Assembly: GCA_004028765.1 (NCBI GenBank)
Contig: SAIX01000107.1
Coordinates: 1 to 64,000 of the forward strand
From: Chitinophagaceae bacterium
GTDB taxonomy: Bacteria; Bacteroidota; Bacteroidia; Chitinophagales; Chitinophagaceae
Direction: 5' to 3'
DNA: 64,000 nt
A model generated the notes under the pieces. It ran no database searches, was not told the DNA's origin, and saw nothing but the letters and a program-made list of their open reading frames with translations. Position 1 is the stretch's first letter, and every line of letters begins with the position of its first letter. The position numbers were made by a program, and so were the translations under genes. This document shows positions 18,407 to 30,500 of this stretch, piece by piece.

Positions 18407-20923
18407 TCAGATCTCGTTTCCATACTTCCTGAAAAACCAGACTTTCAAAAGATCAGCAGTGAGGATATACCCTGTTACGATCAGCAGCATATACAGGATA
18501 TTTTTTGCCGGTAAAGGGATCATGCCGATCTCAGCTGCAAAAGGGAGGTAGGGGAGAGCGAGTGTGAGTATCAGCCCGCCCATACTGAGGACCGATAAAG
18601 CTGCAGCAGGTTTGCTCTTAAAGAAATTACCATGTGTACGGATGATAAATAACACGAACAGCTCGGTCAATACCGACTCGATGAACCAGCCTGTTTGAAA
18701 CCCCGATTCGGTTACATGCAATACTTTTAATAAAACCAGGAAAGTGATCAGGTCAAATAAGGAACTGTGGATCCCGAAAATCACCATATAATTCCGGATC
18801 AGCTTTAAATTCCATTTACCGGGTTTGGCGATCTGTTCTTCATCCACATTATCAGATGCAACTGCGAGATAAGGAAAATCGGTGATGAAATTTGTAAGCA
18901 AAATCTGTTTGGGCAGCATTGGTAAAAAAGGCAGCAGCAGGGAAGCTGCGGCCACACTGCACATATTACCGAAAGTGGAACCCGTATTGATATAAATATA
19001 CTTCAGCGTGTTTGCAAATGTTTTGCGACCCTCTTTGATCCCGTCGGTCAGTACGGAAAGGTCTTTTTCCAGCAATACAAAATCGGCGGCTTCTTTTGCA
19101 ATATCTACCGCATTGTTCACGGAGATACCCACATCGGCTGCATTGATGGCGGATACATCATTGATGCCATCCCCCATATAAGCCACTGTATATTTTTTCT
19201 GCAACAAACGGATCAGCTGCTCTTTTTGCTGAGGCTCTACTTCTGCGAAAATATGCGCCTCCTGCAGGCGTTCAGGGCTGATGCCGCCTGCATTCAATTC
19301 ATCACCGCTTACCACAACCGGTTCTTTGATGCCGATCTGTAATGCAATGGCCCTTGCAACATTCCGGTTATCCCCCGTGATGATCTTCATCCCGATCTGT
19401 AATTGCCCCAATGCATTTATTGCTTCAGCAATGCCCGGTTTTACAGGATCCTGTAAAAAAACAAACCCGGCAAACACCATTTCTGTTTCATCGTCTTTGC
19501 TGATGCTTTCTTTCGCTAGTTTTTTATATGCCACCCCGATCGCACGCATCCCGTTCGTCCCTGCATTGCGGAAAGTGTTTTCAACAGCCGGAAGGTATCC
19601 CTGAATGGGTTGCTCCGTTCCATCTTTTATGCGGATCATTGTACATATCCCTAACAATTCTTTGCAGGCGCCTTTTGTAACGAGGATACGTTCTGAACCT
19701 GCCTGTAATGCAATGCTCAGTCTTTTCCGGGTGAAATCATAAGGCACTTCACCTGTTTTCTGTACAGGCTCCTGTGTAACAACGGGTAAACGTTTCAACA
19801 CTTCATCGATGGGGTTGTTATAACCACTTTCGAGTGAGGCATTCCAGTAAGCAAGTGTTGCGGTATAATCATCTTTATCACCAAGCCCGTTTGTAATTGC
19901 TGTTACTTCGATGGTGCCTTCGGTAATGGTCCCGGTTTTATCTGTACAAAGCAGGTTGATTTCCCCAAGGTTTTGAATGGAGGATAATTTTTTTACAATC
20001 ACTTTTTTTGTAAGCATCCGGTTGGCGCCCGCACTCATAGCGATGGTGGTAATGGCAGGTAATAATTCAGGAGCCATACCCACTGCCAGCGCAAGTGCAA
20101 ACAAAGCCGAATCGATCACATTTTTATGGTTCAGCAGGTTGATGCAAAGGATCAGTACAGATAATACCAGTGTGATCTGTAATAACAGGAAGCCGAATTT
20201 TTTGGTGCCTTTATCAAATGCAGTTTCAACTGATAGGGAAGCACTGCCGGCAAGATTGCTGAAGATCGTTTTTCCGCCTGTGGCAATCACGATCGCTTTG
20301 GCATGCCCGCTCACCACACTGGTTCCCTGCCAGATACTGTTGGTTCTTTTATTAAGTTCCGTGAGTGCATCACAGGTGCCGGTATCTTTCCGGACAGGAA
20401 AAGATTCTCCTGTCAAACTCGCTTCGTTGGTATGCAGCTCATTGCTTTCTGTTAACAGGCAATCGGCGGGTATCATATCGCCAGCGTTCAATACAAGAAT
20501 ATCCCCAGGCACGATCTTATCTGAATCAACTTCCAGTGCCTGCCCGTCGCGGATAACCGTGCAGCGCAAAGCGATCAAGGCCTGGAGTTTTTCAACCACC
20601 CGGCCTGCGTTTCTTTCCTGGAAAAAACTCATGAGCCCGGTTGAAACCACGATAAAAAGAATAATGAACACATCGGAAGTATCTCCGAGAAATGCAGAAA
20701 GGATCACAGCGCCGATGAGCAATAATACAAGCGGGCTTTTGAACTGCGACAACAATAGGCGGATGTCTTTTGTAAATCTCGATACAGGTTTGCGGATATT
20801 CCCCTGTAACAACAAACGTTTTGCAGCTTCTGTTTCCCCGAGGCCATCGGGGGTGCTGTTCAACTGCTGCATCCAATATGCAGAATTGTATTGCCAGAAT
20901 GCGTTATTGGGTTCAGTAGGCAT
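18407..20923 (-). CDS. mgtA: Mg2+-importing P-type ATPase (MgtA-like, P3B)
   Basis: This 838-residue P-type ATPase carries the phosphorylation motif CTDKTGTITEG with Asp328, the actuator loop LTGESFP (171-174 TGES), MITGDNRNVARAI-type nucleotide-binding motifs, and the hinge YMGDGINDVSAINAADVGIS. The fourth membrane helix has VGMAPELLPAI, the motif that sets MgtA/MgtB magnesium pumps apart from Ca- or Na/K-type pumps. Ten membrane helices are expected, with a short soluble N-terminus. It imports Mg2+ across the inner membrane using ATP. No magnesium-sensing leader (MgtL or M-box) was recognised in the 253-base upstream region. It is divergent from a small secreted protein gene and convergent with susD. 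Confidence 0.92.
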   Translation of the reverse strand: MPTEPNNAFWQYNSAYWMQQLNSTPDGLGETEAAKRLLLQGNIRKPVSRFTKDIRLLLSQFKSPLVLLLIGAVILSAFLGDTSDVFIILFIVVSTGLMSFFQERNAGRVVEKLQALIALRCTVIRDGQALEVDSDKIVPGDILVLNAGDMIPADCLLTESNELHTNEASLTGESFPVRKDTGTCDALTELNKRTNSIWQGTSVVSGHAKAIVIATGGKTIFSNLAGSASLSVETAFDKGTKKFGFLLLQITLVLSVLILCINLLNHKNVIDSALFALALAVGMAPELLPAITTIAMSAGANRMLTKKVIVKKLSSIQNLGEINLLCTDKTGTITEGTIEVTAITNGLGDKDDYTATLAYWNASLESGYNNPIDEVLKRLPVVTQEPVQKTGEVPYDFTRKRLSIALQAGSERILVTKGACKELLGICTMIRIKDGTEQPIQGYLPAVENTFRNAGTNGMRAIGVAYKKLAKESISKDDETEMVFAGFVFLQDPVKPGIAEAINALGQLQIGMKIITGDNRNVARAIALQIGIKEPVVVSGDELNAGGISPERLQEAHIFAEVEPQQKEQLIRLLQKKYTVAYMGDGINDVSAINAADVGISVNNAVDIAKEAADFVLLEKDLSVLTDGIKEGRKTFANTLKYIYINTGSTFGNMCSVAAASLLLPFLPMLPKQILLTNFITDFPYLAVASDNVDEEQIAKPGKWNLKLIRNYMVIFGIHSSLFDLITFLVLLKVLHVTESGFQTGWFIESVLTELFVLFIIRTHGNFFKSKPAAALSVLSMGGLILTLALPYLPFAAEIGMIPLPAKNILYMLLIVTGYILTADLLKVWFFRKYGNEI

Positions 20924-21176
20924 ATGGATGGGTTGTTCGTTTAAAGTTACTGTGTTGCAGCATTATTTTCTGTATGGGTGAACTTATGGGAATTACCGCC
21001 TGTAAAATTTCAGTAAAACTATAAGGATACTGAAATCGATGCGCCACAAATAAGTATCGTTTTATAAAGAAGAATTTGCCCGGTAACAGGGAAAATGCGA
21101 TTTTACCAACGGAATAAATAAAGTAGTACCTGCCCGTATTTCATAAGAACCGGATTCTACACCTTAAAAGCAATAT

Positions 21177-21560
21177 ATGAAAAAGATCACAGCAGTATTA
21201 ACAGGGTTGTTTTGTATGTTTCTTTCCTTACAATCAGAAGCCCAGGTAAAAGCGGGCGATGATTATTTTCTTGATAACTGGAAAGTGCTTGTAAAAGCAA
21301 CCCCGCAGGGAGATGTTACCATGGTATTTGCGATCGAAAAAAAAGAAAGCACTTACACCGGTGTGGTTCAGGATACTACCGGGAAAGAGATCAGTAAAAT
21401 TGATAAGATCGAAATAAAGGATAATACCATCACGATTTATTTTAATGCACAGGGTTATGATCTCAGTCTCGTAATGAATAAGAAAGACGACGACCATATT
21501 ACCGGCAGCCTGATCAATATGTTTGATGCGGAAGGAGAAAGGGTAAAGAAGAAAATGTAA
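21177..21560 (+). CDS. Small secreted hypothetical protein
   Basis: This 127-residue protein has a clear signal peptide (MKKITAVLTGLFCMFLSLQSEA, predicted cut before QVKAG). The mature 105 residues look all-beta, with alternating strands such as DVTMVFAIEKKE, STYTGVVQDTTG and TITIYFNAQGYDLSLVMNKK. This up-and-down pattern recalls small lipocalin-like or ligand-binding domains of Bacteroidota, but no specific family is recognised. It is convergent with katG across a shared bidirectional terminator and divergent from mgtA. The 253-base region before it (20924-21176) holds no other gene. Confidence 0.75.
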   Translation: MKKITAVLTGLFCMFLSLQSEAQVKAGDDYFLDNWKVLVKATPQGDVTMVFAIEKKESTYTGVVQDTTGKEISKIDKIEIKDNTITIYFNAQGYDLSLVMNKKDDDHITGSLINMFDAEGERVKKKM

Positions 21561-21611
21561 GCAGCCTGTCTCTGAATCATAAGAATACCAGTATCCGACA
21601 GGTATTGAATT

Positions 21612-21645
21612 AAAAAGTCATCCGGTATTTGCCGGATGACTTTTT
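21612..21645. terminator. Bidirectional terminator between the small secreted protein and katG
   Basis: AAAAAGTCATCCGG and CCGGATGACTTTTT form a 14-bp perfect stem with the six-base loop TATTTG. The A-run and T-run at its feet allow termination in both directions, fitting the two convergent genes. Confidence 0.9.
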
Positions 21646-21674
21646 AATGAATAACCAGGTATAAAACCAGGTCC

Positions 21675-23915
<2,241 letters not shown>

Positions 23916-24036
23916 TTAATTCAATGAGTGATGACGATGCCTGCAATAACAATATTCGATTTTACAGGCAGTAATAGTTGATGGCAAGATTAGGATATCT
24001 TTCCAGATAAGACAAATTGATTATTTTTATAAACAT

Positions 24037-24051
24037 ATAGTTTTTGTCTAT
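24037..24051. promoter_or_regulatory. OxyR-type operator over the oxyR start codon
   Basis: The sequence ATAG, seven bases, CTAT fits the OxyR half-operator ATAGnTnnnAnCTAT at 9 of 10 defined positions (one A is G). Its last bases overlap the ATG of oxyR at 24050. A weaker, partly matching element (ATTG...TTAT) lies about 21 bases upstream at 24016-24030. The location in the katG/oxyR gap supports autorepression of oxyR and control of katG. Confidence 0.5.
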
Positions 24052-24982
24052 GACTTTGATACAACTGGAATATATTGTAGCCGTAGATACTTACCGGCAT
24101 TTTGTACTGGCCGCCGAAAAATGTTTTGTAACGCAACCCACGCTCAGTATGCAACTGCAGAAACTGGAGGAAGAACTGGGGGTGAAAATTTTTGACCGGA
24201 CCAAACAGCCTGTGATCCCTACTGAGATCGGCGCAGGGATCATTGCGCAGGCAAGGGTGGTATTGCGGGAAGCGAAAAAAGTTACAGAGCTGATCAACGA
24301 CCAGAAGAACAGTATGACGGGGGAGATCCGCATCGGCATCATTCCCACGCTTGCACCATACCTGTTACCTGTTCTTTTTAAGCAGGTGAGGCATAAATAC
24401 CCGCAACTGAACCTTGTGGTAAAAGAAACCATCACCGAAGAGATCATCCATGAACTGAAACAAAACCGGCTCGATTGCGGCCTCGTGGTAACCCCTTTAA
24501 AAGATGCGGCCATTAAAGAAGATATTTTGTTTTATGAAGAGCTGTTTGTGTACGTATCAAGACGGAATGCTCTGTACGACAAGAAATATGTGCTCGCCAC
24601 AGAGATAGACCCCGATGAACTATGGCTGCTGGAAGAAGGCCATTGTTTCCGTTCACAGATACTGAACCTCTGCGAATTGCGCAAAACATCCGACCTGCAC
24701 TTCAGCTATACCACCGGGAATATTGAAACCCTGAAAAGGATGGTGGATAAGAGTCACGGCATCACCATCCTCCCCGAACTGGCCATAATGGAATTCAGCA
24801 AACCGCAGATGAAACTGGTAAAACAATTAAAAGAACCCCGGCCGGCCCGCGAAGTAAGCCTGGTTACCCACCGCGACCATATCAAAACCAAACTGATCAA
24901 AACACTGAGGGAAGAAATACTGTCTATCGTTCCCAAACCCATGCACCAGTTACGGAATAAAAAAGTGGTGGAGATACTTTAG
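24050..24982 (+). CDS. oxyR: LysR-family hydrogen peroxide sensor OxyR
   Basis: This 310-residue LysR-type regulator starts at ATG 24050; a TTG two codons earlier is possible but less likely. The N-terminal helix-turn-helix covers residues about 1-60 (CFVTQPTLSMQLQKLEEELG). The effector domain contains EEGHCFRSQILNLCEL, which places cysteines at 199 and 208, the same spacing and numbering as the redox disulfide pair of E. coli OxyR. The protein should therefore sense H2O2 by Cys199-Cys208 disulfide formation and activate katG. The divergent arrangement with katG and the operator-like box over its start codon support this. It is not cotranscribed with the asparaginase-domain gene as far as can be seen, since that gene has its own -7-like box. 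Confidence 0.93.
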   Translation: MTLIQLEYIVAVDTYRHFVLAAEKCFVTQPTLSMQLQKLEEELGVKIFDRTKQPVIPTEIGAGIIAQARVVLREAKKVTELINDQKNSMTGEIRIGIIPTLAPYLLPVLFKQVRHKYPQLNLVVKETITEEIIHELKQNRLDCGLVVTPLKDAAIKEDILFYEELFVYVSRRNALYDKKYVLATEIDPDELWLLEEGHCFRSQILNLCELRKTSDLHFSYTTGNIETLKRMVDKSHGITILPELAIMEFSKPQMKLVKQLKEPRPAREVSLVTHRDHIKTKLIKTLREEILSIVPKPMHQLRNKKVVEIL

Positions 24983-25047
24983 GACTTTACAGTTAAGGGT
25001 CAGGAGTTGGGTGAAAAGTTAATCGGGGGAAGTTTCGGTTGACGGCT

Positions 25048-25055
25048 TAATTTTG
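25048..25055 (+). promoter_or_regulatory. Bacteroidota-type -7 box (TAATTTTG) before the asparaginase-domain gene
   Basis: TAATTTTG matches the TAnnTTTG consensus exactly and lies 31 bases before the ATG at 25087. No clear -33 TTTG was found at the right distance. Confidence 0.4.
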
Positions 25056-25086
25056 TGAACACTAATCAACTGTTAAGATATCCGTT

Positions 25087-25581
25087 ATGAAAACGATCCG
25101 CATCTTTATTACCGGTGGCACATTCGATAAAGAATACAACCTGTTAACCGGGGAGCTGTATTTTAAAGATACACATATGCAGGAACTGCTGAGCAAGGGG
25201 CGTAACCAGGTGCCGGTAAAGATCACCACATTGATGCTGAAGGACAGCCTTGATATGACGGATGAGGACAGAAACTATATCATTAACCAGTGTGCCGAAT
25301 GCAAGGAACAACGCATCGTGATCACACATGGTACGGATACCATGACGGTTACCGCCAGGGCAATTGCTGAAAAAATAAAAGACAAAACCATCATCCTTAC
25401 CGGTGCCATGATACCGATCAAATTCGGTAGCTCGGATGGTTTATTCAACCTGGGCAGCGCCATTGCTTTTTCACAATCGCTGCCACCCGGCGTATTTATT
25501 GCGATGAATGGAAAATATTTTCCTTTCGATAAGGTTCATAAAAACCGCAAGACGGGCATCTTCGAAGAAGAGAAAGCATAA
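25087..25581 (+). CDS. Asparaginase N-terminal-domain protein (single domain)
   Basis: This 164-residue protein corresponds to the N-terminal domain of type I/II asparaginases. ITGGTFDKEYN supplies the first catalytic threonine (Thr12), and ITHGTDTM supplies the Thr83-Asp84 pair of the second triad. LTGAMIPIKFGSSDG follows, as in full enzymes. The C-terminal domain, present in classical enzymes of about 330 residues, is absent and the stop codon is followed by unrelated sequence. Short single-domain asparaginase-like proteins are found in several bacteria and may be active or have another amidase role. It is cytoplasmic, with no signal peptide. I see no frameshift that would indicate a truncated pseudogene. 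Confidence 0.82.
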   Translation: MKTIRIFITGGTFDKEYNLLTGELYFKDTHMQELLSKGRNQVPVKITTLMLKDSLDMTDEDRNYIINQCAECKEQRIVITHGTDTMTVTARAIAEKIKDKTIILTGAMIPIKFGSSDGLFNLGSAIAFSQSLPPGVFIAMNGKYFPFDKVHKNRKTGIFEEEKA

Positions 25582-25701
25582 TATTTGGTGAAATACTATT
25601 TGACGGCCAAACCGCACAGCTGAATTTATATATATCCGGCGGCGAATAATAGCTATGCTGCGGCTGCAATTTGATTTTATCTTTTGTAGCGCATGAATGA
25701 T

Positions 25702-26361
25702 TTATCGAGGATCAGTCATTTTCTCCAGCCTGTCGCTGGGATATTTTTTTGCAAAAAAATAGGAAATTTTATTCGGGACATCGTCATAGGTGACCAGCTC
25801 CCTGTTCTTATGAAATGAAAAATAATTCAGCAGGCCGAAATCGCCGGAACACATAGCAGTATGCGCGAATAAAATGCCGGTAATGATCATCCGCCATTTC
25901 GGATCAATGAAATAATATGCAACCGCCAGAACCAAACTGATTGAAACGAATGGGGCCATTGCAATGACGGTAAATTCTTTTCTGTTCGCTACAAACCTGT
26001 CGGCAAGCGCCATAAAATAAAATTTCCGCAGGTTCATCGCATACGAAGTTTGTACAGCGCCCTGCGAGCGGTATGCAAGCACATGGATGTATTCATGAAT
26101 GGGCACCAACGTAAAGGCAAGCGCAATCCCATAGGAAAAATGTGCAAACCGGTCAACAGCCGCAGGTCTATCGGCACCATAGCCCCAGGTAAATAAATAA
26201 ACCGCGAGCCCGAACAAAGCCAGGTTGGCGGCATAATAAAACAAAGAAGTAAAACTGGGTTTTTTAAGATACTTCCTGATAAACGGGGCCAGTAGGGCAT
26301 GGTCCAATGTATCGAGTAGCTCGTATTGGTTTGCCGGAAGTTCTTCAGGACTTATTTTCAT
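25702..26361 (-). CDS. DUF3267-family putative membrane zinc metallopeptidase
   Basis: This 219-residue membrane protein has four predicted helices and the zincin motif HEYIH at residues 89-93 (VPIHEYIHVLAYRSQGA), at the end of its second helix, as in the DUF3267 family of putative membrane-embedded metallopeptidases. A third metal ligand is not obvious; an acidic residue near SGDFGLLNYF is a candidate. The substrate is unknown. The gene stands alone on the minus strand, with a 170-base gap to the PorP/SprF gene stop that holds no other gene. Confidence 0.75.
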   Translation of the reverse strand: MKISPEELPANQYELLDTLDHALLAPFIRKYLKKPSFTSLFYYAANLALFGLAVYLFTWGYGADRPAAVDRFAHFSYGIALAFTLVPIHEYIHVLAYRSQGAVQTSYAMNLRKFYFMALADRFVANRKEFTVIAMAPFVSISLVLAVAYYFIDPKWRMIITGILFAHTAMCSGDFGLLNYFSFHKNRELVTYDDVPNKISYFFAKKYPSDRLEKMTDPR

Positions 26362-26531
26362 TTGCAGGAAGGGTTACTTATAATTTAACCAAGGACCAGG
26401 GAAAATGTTCATTAACTGTACCATTGTTGTTACTGATGAAATATTATACTAGTAGAGAGGTGTTTTTTCAGCAGAGCCTGTCAAGAATCAAACCGGCAGA
26501 TTCTGTGATAGCGGATTGCATATTGATCTAT

Positions 26532-27566
26532 TCAGAGTGCAGGGCGGAACCTGCCGAATTTCAGCTTCATAGCATCGGCAAAGTGTTTCCAGGCGAGAGT
26601 AAGCTCAAAAGTTCTCGGGGTTACCGAACCACCACCGTAACCAGACAGATATGCATCATAGGTAATTCCAAATTGCAGGGCCCCAAGCTCATAACCAATA
26701 TAAGGTATCAGTGTTCCGGTGGTTCTGTAATAGAGGCCAAAGTTCAGGTAGTTCTGGGATTCGGTTATGTAATCATCTGTACCTGTTCTGCGGCTGATCG
26801 TAGCACCTAAGCTCGTAATACCTGTTCCACCTTTAATCGAATGTAAAGCTGAAATTTCAATAAAAGCTCTGTCAGAAACCCCCTGTCCATAGCTCGCATG
26901 CAGGGTGTATCGTGGATTAATAAGCGATGCAGGGTCGTTCAGGATACTGTTGCTGGCTTTAAAAAAACGATAGCCGGATGCTCCGGCATTAAAATAAAAA
27001 TCTTCGTTACTGAATGTATACATTACCCCAGCACAGGCTGACAGATTTGTATGACTGTTCGCTGCCAGAATTTCCCCGGAAGGAACGGCTATATTAAACC
27101 CTGAACTGGTCAACTGGTTGTCGAAACTTAGTTTAGAAAGATCAATCCGTACATTGCTGTACAACAAACCCAATCCGAGTGAGAGGCCATTTCCTTTTTC
27201 ATCAACAGTAAGATGGCAGGCAAGATTTGCATTTAACCCTGTGTTCTTATATACACCGTCCATTGCATTTTCCTGTATTATCATACCGCCTGCACTTAAA
27301 AAATTGGAATAGTCATTATCAGCTTTCAGCTTGCCGTCTAATGAAAGTGTGAGTGTATTATAAGCTGACCCCATACCAATGGTTTGTGTTCGAAAGTTGC
27401 TCATTATCCTGAAATTGCTTTCGCCATGACTGGTAAATGCAGGATTGATATTCATCGGTATGGAATAATATTGCGAAAGATTTGGATCCTGTGCATAAAC
27501 CTTGACCGCCGTCATTAAATATGCCGGTATCAGCCATAATATCATTGATCTGATCAAATATTTCAT
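26532..27566 (-). CDS. PorP/SprF family type IX secretion system membrane protein
   Basis: This 344-residue outer-membrane protein begins with a signal peptide and the family's opening phrase (AQDPNLSQYYSIPMNINPAF). It continues with strands typical of PorP/SprF such as FRTQTIGMGSAYNTLTLSLDGKL and ends near FELTLAWKHFADAMKL. PorP/SprF-type proteins help anchor or translocate partner proteins of the T9SS at the outer membrane. Its ATG overlaps the stop codon of the 1919-residue upstream gene by four bases (ATGA), which strongly suggests a dedicated pair in which this protein serves the giant. This is the usual sprF-sprB-like arrangement in gliding and non-gliding Bacteroidota. Confidence 0.92.
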   Translation of the reverse strand: MKYLIRSMILWLIPAYLMTAVKVYAQDPNLSQYYSIPMNINPAFTSHGESNFRIMSNFRTQTIGMGSAYNTLTLSLDGKLKADNDYSNFLSAGGMIIQENAMDGVYKNTGLNANLACHLTVDEKGNGLSLGLGLLYSNVRIDLSKLSFDNQLTSSGFNIAVPSGEILAANSHTNLSACAGVMYTFSNEDFYFNAGASGYRFFKASNSILNDPASLINPRYTLHASYGQGVSDRAFIEISALHSIKGGTGITSLGATISRRTGTDDYITESQNYLNFGLYYRTTGTLIPYIGYELGALQFGITYDAYLSGYGGGSVTPRTFELTLAWKHFADAMKLKFGRFRPAL

Positions 27567-30500
27567 CGTAGTAACAATAAATTACCTGTTTGTCTGATAA
27601 GTTTACCTGAATAGTCGGTTCCTTCGGCTATCCAGACATACACATCCATTTCCTGTTTCATACCGAATGCGTTTCCATCCCAGCCAACTGATGGATCACG
27701 TGTTTCAAATACCACCTTTCCATATTTATTGTATATCCTGAAAAAATTCAACTTACCAATACCAGCAGGATATATATACAATACATCGTTTACACCGTCA
27801 CCATTCGGAGAAAAGGATTTTGGGATTACAAAAGAAACAATAGCAGAATCAAATACTTTTACTTTGAGTGTATCTTCTGTTATGCAACCTTCCGGTGAAG
27901 TCATTCTTATATAGTAATCCTGGCTTCTGAAATAATTGAAAACCGGGTTGTTTACGAAATTATTATTCAAACCTGTGGATGGGCGCCAGTTATAGAGATA
28001 ACTTGCCCCTTCAAATGTCCTGCCCTGCAACTGTATTGTTCTTCCGGAATTAGTGGTTACTATTGGAAGACTGATGCCCGGTGCAGGCGCATAGATTACA
28101 ATAATGCTGTCTTTGCTAACAGAAGTTGCACAACTAGGTATCTTGCCATAGAGTTGTATTTTCTTGGTACCTGCTTTCCGGAAAGTATATGTTTCCGAAT
28201 AACCGGCTGCTGTATCCTCGCCATTAAAATTCCATTTCCATTCTATGCCCCTAACAGCAGTTGTGTCGCTGAGATTGGTGAAAACCTTGGGTATCCCTGC
28301 ACAGAAAACTTTATCGGTATTGAAATTAAGTTTGAATGTACTCATGTCGTACATCACTGCAGGGTTTACAGCCAGGTTGCTGCAGCCAAATGAATCGGTT
28401 ACTTTTACTGAATAGACACCAGCGTTATAACTGTTGAAATTAATTGAATTTCCATTTGCCACAGCTTTCCCGTCTTGGTACCACTGATAGGATTTCTCGG
28501 TTCGGTTTACATACATAGGTTGATAAGAACCCTGGCATATCAAAGACCCGTAAGGGATAATGATACTATCGTAAGGTATGGGTTTGATAACCTGCTGCAG
28601 ATTACCCAGATCAGGCTGTAATAAACCAGTATCGGCAGAGCAGGTGGCATCACTTATATGTAATATGCTGAATTGATAACCCGGTGATGCGGGTAATTTT
28701 TTTTGCACAAACTGATATGGGTATTGGGAAATCCCGTTTTCTGTTACCAGCTTGTTGGTAAGATTATCTATGTATGTGTACGACCACGGGGCGGTTCCGG
28801 TAAAATATAATTTAATCGTATCCTGGGCATTGCTGCAAACTGTGGGATCAGCCTCGATCCTCACGGTTGGCGTAGGGTTTACAACTACATTCAGTTGAAA
28901 AGGATATCCCGTACAGCCTTTGGTTTCGGGAGTAACCCAATAGCCGGCGTTAACAGGTAAGGCCCCTGTATTGATGATTTTTTGTTGTATAGTGCTGTAA
29001 AAAACAGAATCGTTATTGGTATACCCTTTCAGTGAAAATGGTGGATTCGGTGTATTGAATTTCCATTTAAAACGGGTGCTATCCGGCGTGCCTTGCGGCG
29101 AAAAGCTGAATAATTGGTTATCACAGGAAACGGTTTTTTGCGTATCAATTTTTGAGATGGGTTTTACAGTAACATAAACAGTAAAAGGTTTAAGTGAACA
29201 AACCGGGTTGAATGGTAAAACAGTGTACACAGCTGAGGAAGCGGTTACAAGATCGTTTTTCAGGCTGTCTGAAACCAGGGTTTGTGGTGTGGTGGCCGAG
29301 CGGTATCCGGATAAACTGTTGTTGGGTATAATAACAGGCAGGCCCCATGTATAAGTGGTTCCCGATGGTTCGATATCCGGTGGGATGCTGAATATTTTAT
29401 CGCTGCAAACCGTTATTTTCTGGTCTTGAATCAATGGAGCAGGATTCAGGATAAAACTTACTTTTTTGCTGCTGTCGGTGCAGCCACTGAAATTTGTCTT
29501 GAAACTATAGCTTACCTGAATGGGATAAACCGTATTATTCGTCACCACTTCATTTATTGCGTATGAACCACTGTTAGGGCCTTCATTGATTCCTTTTATA
29601 GAATCACGCGACCAGTAAAATAATGTACCTGGCGTTCTTGATGTTGGTATATAATTAAAAGTTTTGCCGCTGCACATGTCGGGAAGAGTGGTAGCACTGC
29701 TTAATACAGGTATTGGATTTACAATCAGCTTGAGTGTAAAGGGCTGTCCCGGGCAATTGCCTGTTGCCGCCCCGGGTATAAAGGGAGTTACTTTATAATA
29801 GGCAGCGTTTGTTGTATCGGCAAGGTTGCTAAGCCTTCCGCTGATAGCTGTCCTGGGATCCAGTGTGTTTTCACTTGCTCCGGTAATACCGGTGGGTTGT
29901 GAATCAACTTTCCAAAGAAAAGTGGCCTGAACTGTATTTGAAGGTGTAAACTGAAATGTATTCCCACTGCAGATAGTTGTTGTTTGATCTGCCATTTGTA
30001 AAACAGGGTTTACAATTTCATAAACAGTTTCCTGTGAAGAGCAGCCATTAGCGCTGAGCGAAAAAACATAAGGAACCTGCACCACATTCAGCGTGGTATT
30101 ATGAAGAGATTCACTTATACTGTTATTACCCGATGATACCGCTTCACTGATGCCAACCACATAGGACCTGGTCCAGCTAAAATTTGTATTCAGGGTATTA
30201 CTGGCCGGTATGTAGTTAAAGGTATTGCCTGTGCATATCGGTACGGGATTGTAGCCTGAAACAAGTTTGGGCTTAGGTTTAATAATAACAGATACCAGTT
30301 GTGTCTTAAGATTTGCGCATCCGTTGAACTGTAAAGTATATTTATACTGCACAGTAACAGGGGAACCGGTGGTATTGATCAGATTCTCATTAATATCGCT
30401 GAAACCTTCCTTTGAAGAATTGGATATGCCCGGGATACTGTCTCTTACCCAGTTGAAAGCTGTACCCGTAAAATTGCTGACAGGTGTATACAGTATATCA

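Noticed and set aside
20924-21176. Possible magnesium-sensing leader before mgtA
   Set aside because: No M-box-like or MgtL-like structure was found; only a one-mismatch -7 box (TAACTTTA) is visible.
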